Positions 36,306 through 46,996 of a stretch of DNA of 64,000 nucleotides are shown here, piece after piece; the stretch's first letter is position 1, and the number at the start of each line of letters is the position of its first letter. The notes beneath the pieces were generated by a model, which saw only the letters and a list, made by a program, of their open reading frames with translations, was not told where the DNA came from and did not search any database. Made by a program: the position numbers and the translations under genes. The DNA is taken from contig JAJNNY010000030.1 of NCBI GenBank assembly GCA_022453515.1, positions 403,692 to 467,691 on the forward strand, in the 5' to 3' direction. The DNA comes from Astrocystis sublimbata. Taxonomy: Eukaryota; Ascomycota; Sordariomycetes; Xylariales; Xylariaceae.

Positions 36306-38810
36306 ATGGAGCTCATCAGACGTGATCGCCGATTGCGGTCCTTCACGCGCTTGCAAAACCCATCTGAAGCGACCTTAAATACATCTACGATTGAAACCCC
36401 GGCCTCATTCAGACAATGGGTCAATCACGGGCCACCACCGCAGCTCGCCACAGCGGTCCAGAGCAAAGATGTCTTCGTGAAGCAAACGTACGAACACTTC
36501 CAGCACGTGTGCAAGAGCACATGGACAACCAATATGGAGAACGGCATCAACGTCATTGTGTTCCTCGGAGACTGTCTTATTGACGTCTCAGATCCCAAGA
36601 CTAAGCAGATTCGAGTGATCTATACTCGTAATCATGAGCGGAACGTCGAGTTGAAGGGCGGCTTTGCAAATTACATGTCTATCCCACAGGCAGTGAACAA
36701 ATGCCATGACAAGTGCAAGGCTGCATTCGGCATCTTGCAGAAGTCGATGGGGGAAATCTCATCTGCTGCGAACGAACTCCATATCTCGCTGGGCCCTGTG
36801 AGTTTGAAGCCAGATTGGGTCTTGAGAACATAGTTACTAATGTCAGAGCAGCTAGGGAAACTTGCCCAGGCCACCCAGAACACCTCTGCAGATGCATCGA
36901 TCAACAAGCAGTGGCATGCGAGAGAGGTCTACAAGTTCATTGATGTGCAAATACAAGAGAGGCAGAAGATCATGGCCGAGTGGGCTAATCTCGGCGAACA
37001 CGTCTCGAATCTTCATGAAGTCTTGATTGACCAACTCGGTTAGTGCAGGACATCTCCCCTTTATCCCCTTTGTTATCTCAATATTTGTTGCCTTAACCTG
37101 TCGCTAATACTTACGAAGGCGTTTTTAATGACGAGGAGCTCAGATTGGAAAGAGAGATTAGACTAGGACATAACAAGACTGAGTCTCTGGACGAACGAAT
37201 CAAATCTCTCATGCGGGAGCAATCCATGGCATCCAATGACTTGTCCAGTCAAAGAAAGTTAAGGAGAGAGATACTAGGGCAGAGAGTCCATCTGCAAAAC
37301 GTCCAAGGGGACACGGCAGAGGAGCTCGACAAGGAAAGAGCGAACCAACGCCAAGCCGAGCTTCGCGAAGCAGACGAACAGTCTAGATTCAGCATTGCCG
37401 CCCAAGAGGATAGGGATCGGCGAGATAACTCGAGCGGTGAGTCGTGTTCCGGATGCTGAAGCTGGATTTCCGTTTTGTATTGACTGTATGGTTGCTCTAC
37501 TAGTCTTCAAGAAACTTTTCAGCTCGAGCTATGCGGAAGCGTCGAACTCTCATACCCAACGGACTCAAAATCGAAGTCTGCAGCATCAGAAGAACTTGGA
37601 CGATCAACTCGTTGGCAAATCCAAGATCCGCGCCCTTGAACAGGAGCTGGAGGCTGTCCAGCGCAAGATACGCAGGACGGACGACCCTGCTACGAAGGAA
37701 AGAGAGGTCGAGCTACGGAAACGGATCGACGAATTGAGTCTTGAGGTCGCAGGGGGCGAAACCAAGATTGAGAAGGAGCAGGAAAAGTTTGACGAGGCAA
37801 ACCAGGTTCTCCTGAATAACCAGCAAATGCTGGATTATGTGGTGAGTAATTGGATTTTACGCGAACTGCAGCATTGATCGGATGATGAAATGAATTATGT
37901 AGAAACTGACGAGGTATTAGGTACAATACAAGAACATCGTCCCAGACTTGTGTAGTCACCTCGCGAGCCTGGAAACGTATATCAGCCTTGTTATGACGTC
38001 CCTAGATGAGTTTTTGAACGCCATACCGAAGGGACTGGAAAGAGTTGACAAGTTTTTGGTCGGTATGGGATACAATGACGAGACCGGAGTCTTCGCCCAA
38101 ATCAATCGATCGCAGGCAGACATCAGGGTATTCACCGAGCCCCCAATGCTCGCTAATTATGCATCGGCACATCATACTAATCGGATGAATGTAGGAGTCA
38201 GTCGAAGACGCCACCATGTCGAGGGTGACGTTTGGTATCGTCCATCACATGGCGACACGGTGGACCGAGACCTGTAAGCAGATGTATCAGAAGGCATTGG
38301 CGAACATTGCGCCGATGGGGTCAATCAGTTCCGCCGCGGCCGCCCCAAAACTGTTCCTCGATTTCCAGAGCCGAAGCTCCGATAGCGTGTCCCAGATCTC
38401 CGGGAGCAGCTCGAATGGTCCGCCTAATCACTTGGCTTCCAAATACGACGCCACCCATCTCGATGGATTCTCGAGAGACGAGAGACGGCAGTTCCTGTGG
38501 GAAGGGCAGACTCGCACGATTGCAGCTATGAAAGGTGGTTCGGACACGGTATGGTATTATTGGCATGATGCAGCTCCATTGTCTCCTTCCCTTCGTTCGT
38601 AGGGTGAAGCTTGTACTGACTGCCACTCAGGAGAGAGCTCGTTTGATAGAGTGTCTGAATAAAAGCTATCAGGATGTCATGATCTCACCTGAGGTTATCA
38701 ATATGGCCAAACAGAGATCCATTAGTTGGGTACAGCAGCTGTCAAGGCTGTCGAGCCGCAGACGGTCGGCGGTTGAAATGCCTGTTTTAGAAGATCCCAT
38801 CCAGGGATAG
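36306..38810 (+). CDS. Uncharacterised coiled-coil protein, seven exons (left copy)
   Basis: Exons: 36306-36797, 36849-37038, 37119-37436, 37504-37841, 37921-38127, 38195-38548 and 38631-38810, all GT-AG and frame-consistent; 692 aa. I do not recognise the family. Residues 1-60 are basic. About 60-165 includes a conserved-looking helical block (HERNVELKGGFANYMSIPQA). From about 165 to 330 there are long charged helices (LERVEL-like heptads; EERELRLEREIRLGHNKTES lies at the exon 3 start). About 335-450 is a second coiled coil (KSKIRALEQELEAVQRKIRR). About 450-690 is helical again with a Ser-rich loop (SRSSDSVSQISGSSSNGPPN). There is no signal peptide and no clear membrane segment. Two helical bundles flanking long coiled coils suggest a structural or membrane-acting helical protein, but no function is claimed. 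Several introns are only 51-82 nt. Confidence 0.75.
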
Positions 38811-39120
38811 TATACAGGCTGCGATGGATCTCTACGTCCTGTTGCGTTGTGTGTTCACGAACATCTTCCTTAAGTTATACCCACGGGATAGGTACTCAGG
38901 TAATTATGCTTAGGGGAGGTGACATAACGGTCTGTTTCCTCCGTCTCGAAACGAATGATGTTGTTATTACACATGCAATCATTTCCACGTGGGTTAGTAG
39001 AGTAGCAATCCGATTGAACTTAATGCGCTTGGAATAAGATACGCATATATCTGGAATATCATGGCAATGTTGATCTGTCGCTCTCGCATCTTGTGCAATG
39101 ACTTGCAAAAGGCAGCTACG
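38811..39120. other. Convergent 3' spacer (left copy)
   Basis: A 310-bp stretch between the stops of the coiled-coil gene (plus) and the conserved unknown gene (minus). No signal beyond AT-rich 3' DNA. Confidence 0.45.
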
Positions 39121-39987
39121 CTAGAGGTCTTTACGAAGACTAGCACCCATTTCCATGTTCGACATACGCTTCTCCTCTTCCTCATTTGGCTCTTGCCACC
39201 ATTCCGAGAACTTTTTCTTCTCGAACCCCTTCTCCTGCCACTCGCGCGCACGCTTCGCATCAATTTGATGCCAAGGAACGTCAAGGTCTTTGGAGATGCA
39301 ATCCTTGACGTATTCTTTGACAGATATCGAGGCTGATTCGTCGCCTGGTTGGTCGTCCTGATCAAAGAAAATCTCAAACATTTCGCGCTCTTCGCGTCTC
39401 TCTCTCTCCATAGCCTTGTCCATACCACGCACGATGCGTCCCTTGTTGTAGGCTTTTGGCTTCATCCAGTCGTCCACCTTTTTGTAGTCCAGCTGGAAGC
39501 CAGCCGCGTCGTACGTAGGGGTCCCGCGAGCGCCTTTCTTGTGGCAAACAAATAAGTCGTGGAACGTCTCCGAGGGGTCAAGGAAGCACTGCTCTCTGAA
39601 CAACAGGTTCTTCTGGTAGGCGCTGAGTCTGCCCTTCGGCCGCTCGGGTTGCGGAATGACAAATCTCTGCTTGAATTCCTCGGTCAAGTCTCGGCCTTCG
39701 AATCGCGGTCGAGACAGCCGCCCGGGCGTCGGCCGAGGATCTCGCAGCTGGCTCCGGTCGTAGTCGAACTCGAGGTCTGGCGTTGTGAGGCGCGGCCGTT
39801 GCTCCTCGGCGGGGGCTTCCGGTTCTTTGGTGGACGCGGTGTCGGATGTCTTGGCTCGCTTCCCGTCGGCTGCGGCTGTGTCGGGTATATTGTTGGTCGA
39901 CTTTCTCTTCGCTCCTCTCGTCTGTGGTCCGTCGCTGCCACCAGTCGAGGAAGCTGTCGCGTCTTTTCACGCTTTACGAGGTGGCAT
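39121..39987 (-). CDS. Conserved unknown protein with in-frame TGA at codon 7 (left copy)
   Basis: The frame spans 289 codons from ATG 39985-39987 to TAG 39121. It begins MPPRKA, then TGA, then KDATASSTGGSDGPQTRGAK and stays open to the end. The first 90 residues are basic and disordered (KRKSTNN, DGKRAKTSD). The rest looks strongly conserved and globular: FDYDRSQLRDPRPTPGR, RFVIPQPERPKGRLSAYQKN, LLFREQCFLDPSETFHDL, FQLDYKKVDDWMKP, VPWHQIDAKRAREWQEKGF and the C-terminus GASLRKDL. I do not know its function; the basic start suggests a nuclear protein. The TGA could be a CGA-to-TGA mutation making this a pseudogene, a base-call error, or a sign that translation starts elsewhere. No in-frame ATG precedes the conserved part. 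The 24 nt around the TGA are too short for an intron. Confidence 0.65.
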
Positions 39988-41055
39988 GGCGATGAGATTG
40001 TATTAGTACTGTGAGAAGTATGTAATAAATAAACCAAACTTATGCCGTTGTGGTTGATGAAAAGAGTTGCCGTAAGTGTGAGGTTTTAGGGAGGTATATG
40101 TATTACTGCTTGTTAGATGATGTAATAGCTGGGGTGGCGGAATACGCGTTGTCGCGTGAGACACTAGTGACACGCTATATAGAATATACTACGAGGTACG
40201 GGATGGGTAAGAAATCGCCCCACCAGGTACCGTGCACAGACGTTAATGCTGGCGTAGATCTCGAGGAAGTATTCTTTTTGTAACTTACTTTGGTCGAGTT
40301 GCGTGAGGTTTGTTAGGGGCGCCTCTCCAAACCCTTGACTTACCTACAGCGACTTGCGGGGCGATATCTTATACCTATAGGACCTCGTAAGAGTTACGGG
40401 TTGCGCGCTATGGGCACTTGTACGGCAGTCTTACATAGTATCTGCGGGGAAGCTGTCCTTCATCGGGTCATATTGAAGTGATTGGTGCTTATGTTCCGTC
40501 CTGGGATAAATCCATTATACTGCAATAGAAGTGTTATGTTATGAAGCGATGTTGCTAATGTAAAATGTAAAGTTGTCTGAACTGAGAGTGAATCACGTCC
40601 AGGACCTTGATAGATACGGAACTACTCGAGCGTGTCTACCTAAGCTAATTGAGCGATGAACTATAGATGCTCCAGGTAAATTGGGCTTGTGAGACTCTTC
40701 TTTTATGCTACGGTAGTATTTATGTCCAGCCTTACTATGCAGTCTTCGGAGCTGAAAGATCCTAATTAGGAATTCTTTCCGAGGTTACATTGTATTTTTG
40801 TATAATTCGGTATGGCAAGGATGACGGCTATAAATATCCACCCTATAACATTCCATATTGGTGATTAGTGGACTCATATCGGTGCAATCTCAAATACTTG
40901 GCGGAAGCAATGCTTGGCTGGGCTGAGATGCTGGGCGCCCCCATCTGATAACGAAGTCCTGCTCGTCGCGCTACTTCGTTCTGTCGTTTACTCTGTTTAA
41001 GTAGTATAATCACCCCTCTTTGGAGTCGGCGAACGTGGACCTCAATTTCTAACGG
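39988..41055. promoter_or_regulatory. Divergent promoter region (left copy)
   Basis: 1,068 bp between the divergent starts of the conserved unknown gene and the DUF3433 gene. No coding signal; presumed to hold both promoters. The middle (about 40,480-40,860) is AT-rich. Confidence 0.45.
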
Positions 41056-44000
41056 ATGTTATGCGAAATTAGCGGTCATTCAAGTATGCATACATCTCTC
41101 ACTCAGAGAACTGGCCCCTCGTATCGAGCAGTGCCGTATGCCCAAGACGATGCTCTTACTGAAGACTACGCTCTCACAGACTATCGGTCCTCAAGAAATA
41201 GCACTGGTCACCATCCTGCAGATGTTCCACTTCTCCCAACGCCGTCATGCGATAGCGACGCAGGGTCGACCACGAGGGCTGGTCATGTCGTGCGTGACAG
41301 GATACAAGATTGCTCCAATCCGAACGTCTCTGGAACAAGATTGACATGGCTTCCGTATATGCTACGTTGGCCTACTCTGGTAGCGATACTTGCTTTCACT
41401 GCTGCGTTAGGGGTTATCGTGGTGATTGTTCATGCGATATCCGCCAGCCACAAGGGCCTCGTGGCTGACGATGGGTCGGGAAGCCTCATTATTCTTTCCA
41501 AATTTATACCGACCTTGCTTGCCGTCATTCACGGCATTCTTCTGACGATGCTGCTTAACGACGTCAAGCGAACACAACCATTTGCCAACCTGGCTTCATC
41601 TTCTGGGGCCTTGGCTGGACAGTCTCTCACTTGGGTAGCTGATACCTGGTGGGAATGCCTTGTTGCGAGCCTGCCGAAACGCAATATCAAGAAGACCAGC
41701 TGGGCCATGCTATGCACTAGTGTTGCCTTCATATTCAGCTTCCTTATCGTGTCACCCTTCTCCTCAACTTTACTTGTTTCCAAAGATGTTCTCTTCGTCG
41801 AGGAACGAGCGTTCTCTCAGCTGAATATATCATCGGCTCTGCCTCTTCGTGCCCACCCTGTTGGCACCACGTGCTTCCGCACAGTGAGTAATCTTCTGCA
41901 GAATGTCACGACCTCGGCGTGGATCACCGATAGCCGAGCTATACTGCCTTTTTGGCCATCGACGATAAATGATGCACCTCTAGGCCCGATACTCACCGAT
42001 TCAGCACAGACATGGTTAGCTAAGACCACGGTATTTGACGTCGAGATGGAGTGTGAGCAGATGAAGCTCGTCGAATTCGTTTCCTTTGATTTGTATCATG
42101 CCGAGGGCAACTTCACAACTTCATCAAAAAGAGCAAGACTTCTCTCTCTGTCAGGATGCTCTCTCACTATCACACTCACAGAAGGGGGTGCCTTATATGC
42201 AACTGGTGGTGCAGTGTGGTCTGGTTTGCGCGGTATCAATACGAGCTTTGATCTATATTCTGATACTCCTCCACCCAGAGTTGACGGTTGCACGCAAGAT
42301 GAGATTATCTTCCTCTCTGAACAATTGTATCAGGGACTTCCGCCAATGCCACGGTCCTCGGCCAGATTTGTAAAACGAACTTTTTTATGGGGTACCCCAC
42401 CGTCACAGTTACCCTTTCAAAGAGCGCTTCCTCAGTCGAGATAGACGAGTCTGTATATTCGTCTATCCGCAAGCCAATTCCGGATACCGTTGCAGACTCG
42501 TCATCGTTCCAGCGCGTTTTTCTCAACACCACGAACTGGAGCATGCATCTAAAAAAGCCTGTCGGGAGCCCTCGTGCTTTCGCTTCCGGCCCTGCTATCA
42601 TGCTATCGGCTTTATACGACTATTCCCCAGAAAAGATGGTTGCCGACTCGTACTTTCTCCAGAACGCGGGGCGTGTCAAGCAGCGCTTCTTTGGCGAGCT
42701 GCTACGTGATGTCTTTGATACGGCATCCGGGAGCGATGCAATTAAAACAACTGGAACAACCAGCGAGACGAAACGACGAGTGGTAGTGGTACCTTCTGTG
42801 GCCATCATTCTGGAAATTTCCCTAGTTCTACAATTCATTCTCCTATCGACTGTCCTTGTAACCACACGAATATCTAGGCGACCGTTGGGTCTGTTTGCGG
42901 ACCCGGCGCCACCCATCCGCGTAGCCAAACTGATTTCGAACCAACCGGACACATTAAAGTCTCTGGAATACTTGCATGGAACTTCTTCTAAGGACCTGGC
43001 GCTTTCACTGTCGGATAAAAGATACCTGTTGAGTCAAGGGAGGATCCATCTCGCATCCACAAAAGGTGGCCCTAACGACATGTCCTCTTCTCAAGAATCA
43101 CATTCACCTCAGCCTAGCTTGTTGAATGCTTCCGGCGCAGAGAAGCAATCATATACATTCTCATTATGGGTGTTCATTGTTCTACTTTTCTTGCTGTCGG
43201 CTGTGTTGACCGTGATAGCATATCTTTACTGGTACTCCGATGCCGTCGGACTTTACCAAACTGCATTCGTATATGCCTTTAACATTTCGTTCGGCGGTCT
43301 TGATCTGGGAGATGTAAATCCAGCTTCGCTTCTCACTACCCTTGTCGCGGTTATTATTGGTCTGTGGTGGGGGTCCCTAGACACAGCACTTCGAAGGATA
43401 CAGCCATATCTCATTCTCGCCAAAAAACCAATTACCAAGTCTAGATCCGAAGGTGTATTGATCTCATACGTCTCGTCTTATCTACTGTTAGCAGCTTGGA
43501 GAGCATTCAAGCGTACCCACTGGGTATTGGCTCTGGTGTGCACCGGCGCTTTTCTTTCGGAGATACGTATGTTTGATTTAACCTCTTCCGCAATCCCCAG
43601 TACCCTGATTCTAACCTCGCCAGTCACCATTGCGATGTCATCACTTTGGGCTAGAGAAGCCGGCGCACTACCGCTGGTAGTTGACGTACCGCGACAACTC
43701 GAATTACGGCAAGTCCCGAGACTATCGGCGGGAGAAGAGCAGTTCACGTCCCACGCAGGGAATTATAAGAAGACCGTTCTCTCAGATCTGTTCGAAAACA
43801 TGAGAACGTCTTGGATCTACGGCGCGGCGGTGCAGATATCCCTGGAGGGATCGGAGCCACCATGGAGCTCGGGAGGTTGGAGCTTTGTTCCATATGACTT
43901 GTCACTGATTCCTTCCACAACGCTCCAGAACACGGGAAACAAAACAGCAGCGCCGAAATATCCCACAAATGCTACTGTAGACACTATAGCAATCCGTGCG

Positions 44001-45545
44001 CGACTCGAGTGCTCTCCATACGAGTACTTGGATCTCGAAGATAGCAAGACCTGGCTCACCGAGTGGGACTTGACCGACACTACGCAATGGGGTAGAAATA
44101 CTAGCACGGAACTATCTCGCGGTTTCGAGCTCGGCTTATCGGGTAAAGGATACAACAGCATTGGCGACGAAAATGTGCTGCTCTACTTGGACGAACGACC
44201 TGATGTGCAAGGGAATTATTCAACATTTTTCGTCAATAATAAGCGGTTCCAATGCTGCGAGAACAGAACCGAGGACGGAACTATTAACTCAGGTTCAGTG
44301 GGTTATTGGTCGCCGAATCTGCGAAACAGTTCGTTCTACCCCGATTTTGCGGACACCTGGCCTGCGAACTTCACAGTGAAATGGATTCACGGCAGACCTA
44401 TTGAGGGCTATTGCGGCATTGTGGACACTTTCGGATGCCTCCCTCGGCTACTGTGGATTGAAAAGCCTCGCATGGCTGCATTAAACTGCATGCCTGTCAT
44501 CGAGACGGCAGATGCTACGGTTACAGTCAATGCAGCAGACGGGAATGTTCTCGGCTTTACACTTCGTGGTGAGCCACGACCTGATGACTACGCGTGGTCC
44601 GATGATTTCAAACAGCATAAATATGATGATTCAGTTGGTGGTTTCAAAATCAACATCACCACATCTCACGGGGTTCTCTTCCTCACGGCACTTCTGGGCG
44701 CAGCGGATCTAGATGAGGTTGTAGGGACTAATCTGAACTACCTCTTCACAGAGTCCGAGAGCATCGAGGATCAGACTTTCAACATTCGCCAGCCAGGTTT
44801 AAATGCCGACTTGATGACCTACTCTATGCTATCGCTTGTGGATTATGACCACGAAGCACTCCTCGACTTAGACACATTGACGAGCACGGCTCAGCAGACA
44901 TTTACAGCTTTGTTTCAGCATTTCGCCAGCAACAACGTTTCTTTTACATCAGGCGGGTATGTGTTTCAACCACCCGGCGAAAAGTTACCGAGCGACCTTG
45001 ACGGGCCGGTGACCAAGAGCCCAAGAGCCGACGATGCGGCACTCCTGTACGAAACAGTCGTCATGAACCTGTCTCGCTCGGTGGAACTTCTCAAGATTTC
45101 CAAGCCCGCAGCTTACATCTGCTTATCGATACTAGTTTATCTGATCATCGCGGGAGTGACCCTCACCATCGTGTCTCGGGGATACCCGAGCGTGCTCCGA
45201 AGGCGGATCAATAGCATCGCTGACGTGGCTGTCTTGATGGCTGGGAGCCAGCGGCTTCTTGGACTGGCCCGTGAGAAGGCTATCAACAACCTCACGCTTG
45301 ATCCAGGTACAAGGGTGCGCCTGGGCTGGTTCAACAATGCGAATGGGACGAGGAGATGGGGCATCGAGGTTGTTGATAAAGGAGAACAGGAGGGGCTGGT
45401 CAGTGATGATACACCGCCAAGAAGCGATGCTTCGTACTTTGGAACAGGAAACGAAGTGTATACCATGGCTCCTGAATTTGGCTCTGCGCAATTGGAAAAT
45501 GAAGAATTGGTCTATATAGCTCCTACCTTGGCTCCTTATATTTAA
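41056..45545 (+). pseudogene. DUF3433 multi-pass membrane protein, one frameshift (left copy)
   Basis: Two overlapping frames, 41056-42444 and 42387-45545, are the halves of one gene; I place the frame change near the GGG at 42333-42335. Before it the protein reads DGCTQDEIIFLSEQLY, and after it GTSANATVLGQICKTNFF, which continues the DUF3433 pattern. One extra base there would give a single frame of about 1,496 codons. Hydrophobic segments occur near residues 100-125, 148-172 and 215-240, a second set follows in the middle (VFIVLLFLLSAVLTVIAYLY, LAAWRAFKRTHWVLALV) and one lies near the C-terminus (YICLSILVYLIIAGVTLTIV). Large loops rich in N-glycosylation sites suggest a surface protein. DUF3433 proteins are common in Pezizomycotina; function unknown. 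This copy ends TLAPYI because of a T deletion relative to the right copy. A 47-nt intron with a poor GTTGCA donor would also restore frame but would remove conserved sequence. Confidence 0.75.
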
Positions 45546-45638
45546 AGTGGCTAGATACATCAAAGGCCTAGCGAATATTATCTATAGACCCCTTATAAAA
45601 TATATATATAAAACAGTATTTTAAAAAAAAATAGAATA
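45546..45638. other. AT-rich junction between DUF3433 gene and transposon relic (left)
   Basis: About 90 bp of AT-rich DNA ending in a TA dinucleotide at 45637-45638, the likely target site of the adjacent element. It includes an A9 run that is A8 in the right arm. Confidence 0.5.
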
Positions 45639-46236
45639 ACGTCATCCACAAGTAGTCGCACCCAAGTAGTCTTTGCACTTTTTAATATTTCTAAACCTTT
45701 TACTTTTACTTACAAATACTTTACTAATTATAATATAATATGTAAATCTAGTAAAGCTAATCTATAGCTAGCGATTTAGGCTAAAAAACGTAACCCTGAA
45801 TTTTCCCTACGTAAAATTACTAAGATCTATAATATCTATAACCGTATATTATCCCAACGTTTTAATAATTCCTAACTATACTACCTTACTAACCAAAAAT
45901 TACGAAAACTTACGATATTTAAAGAAGATACGGTTACTAGACGCGTAATCGAGCTAGATTCGCGAGCGTTTCCGCCCCGGCTTCGATATATTAAAGAAAT
46001 AGCTAATATCCTCCGATATATACGCGACGCGAAGCCCATGAGCAAGAACTGGGCCTCGAACTTCGTATAACAATAACCTAACCTCCGAACGCGTCTAAAT
46101 CGTTAAATCGATTACCAGCGAGCTTTTAACGAAAATCCTATAAGTTATCGCGTATAGTTTAAGCTTATAGCTAATATAATTACGAAATACGGTATTATAG
46201 TTAAGCCTAAACTACCCTTTTAGCTTGGATTTCTAA
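45639..46236 (+). mobile_element. Truncated, RIP-decayed pogo/Fot1-like DNA transposon (left copy)
   Basis: After a TA, the element starts ACGTC(C)ATCCACAAGTAG, with a repeated AAGTAGTCTTTGC-like motif typical of a terminal inverted repeat. A fossil transposase frame runs 45756-46196 with seven in-frame TAA/TAG stops (45765, 45777, 45873, 46068, 46074, 46104, 46155). Ignoring stops, it shows the N-terminal helix-turn-helix (ELSLRK-like: PEFSLRKITKIYN) and the CENP-B-type DNA-binding block: ELDSRAFPPRLRYIKEIANI, KNWASNF, PNLRTRLNR, DYQRAFNENP. The stops fit CAA/CAG-to-TAA/TAG and TGG-to-TAG changes, the C:G to T:A signature of RIP on both strands. The DDE catalytic half is absent, so the element is dead and cut off near the palindrome centre. 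Confidence 0.85.
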
Positions 46237-46325
46237 AATACTTACTATTTCTTTTAAGCTTTAGATATTATTTTAATAAGAGTTAATTATTCTAAGCTTT
46301 AAAAAGAATAAAGTAAGTAAGAAAG
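46237..46325. other. Palindrome centre: imperfect AT-rich turnaround
   Basis: From TTCTAAAATACTTACTATTT on the left to its diverged partner on the right, the arms no longer match exactly; gaps and changes surround a TTAA at 46283-46286. The motif AGCTTTAGA/TCTAAGCTTT flanks the centre as a small inner inverted repeat. It is either a real short spacer or a poorly resolved assembly join. Confidence 0.7.
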
Positions 46326-46930
46326 TATTTAGAAATCCAAGCTAAAAGGGGTAGTTTAGGCTTAACTATAATACCGTATTTCGTAATTATATTAGCTATA
46401 AGCTTAAACTATACGCGATAACTTATAGGATTTTCGTTAAAAGCTCGCTGGTAATCGATTTAACGATTTAGACGCGTTCGGAGGTTAGGTTATTGTTATA
46501 CGAAGTTCGAGGCCCAGTTCTTGCTCATGGGCTTCGCGTCGCGTATATATCGGAGGATATTAGCTATTTCTTTAATATATCGAAGCCGGGGCGGAAACGC
46601 TCGCGAATCTAGCTCGATTACGCGTCTAGTAACCGTATCTTCTTTAAATATCGTAAGTTTTCGTAATTTTGGTTAGTAAGGTAGTATAGTTAGGAATTAT
46701 TAAAACGTTGGGATAATATACGGTTATAGATATTATAGATCTTAGTAATTTTACGTAGGGAAAATTCAGGGTTACGTTTTTTAGCCTAAATCGCTAGCTA
46801 TAGATTAGCTTTACTAGATTTACATATTATATTATAATTAGTAAAGTATTTGTAAGTAAAAGTAAAAGGTTTAGAAATATTAAAAAGTGCAAAGACTACT
46901 TGGGTGCGAAGACTACTTGTGGATGGACGT
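46326..46930 (-). mobile_element. Truncated, RIP-decayed pogo/Fot1-like DNA transposon (right copy)
   Basis: Reverse complement of the left relic, starting at the TA at 46931-46932 and running leftwards. It has the same seven RIP-type stops and the same truncation. It differs from the left copy only by indels: an extra C in its terminal repeat, three extra bases in AGTAGTC(TTC)GC, one A fewer in an A-run that breaks the fossil frame, and one extra C near the centre. Confidence 0.85.
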
Positions 46931-46996
46931 TATTCTATTTTTTTTAAAATACTGTTTTATATATATATTTTATAAGGGGTCTATAGATAATATTCG

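Larger units (their letters stand above)
28569..46284 (+). repeat. Left arm of giant inverted repeat
   Basis: Every gene, intron, stop and incidental frame between 28,569 and 45,529 reappears in reverse complement at 92,569 minus its coordinate (28968 with 63601, 36306 with 56263, 41056 with 51513). Offsets stay constant across about 17 kb, so no net indel exists there, and stretches compared by eye are identical. From 45,530 inwards small indels appear. The arm holds six genes and a truncated transposon relic at its inner end. Confidence 0.97.

Noticed and set aside
37437..37503. Alternative acceptor TTTCAG near 37,524 for the coiled-coil gene
   Set aside because: It shifts the frame; the ACTAG acceptor ending at 37503 keeps the phase.
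46283..46286. A telomere or hairpin chromosome end at the palindrome centre
   Set aside because: No telomeric TTAGGG units are present, and the centre lies inside a transposon relic.
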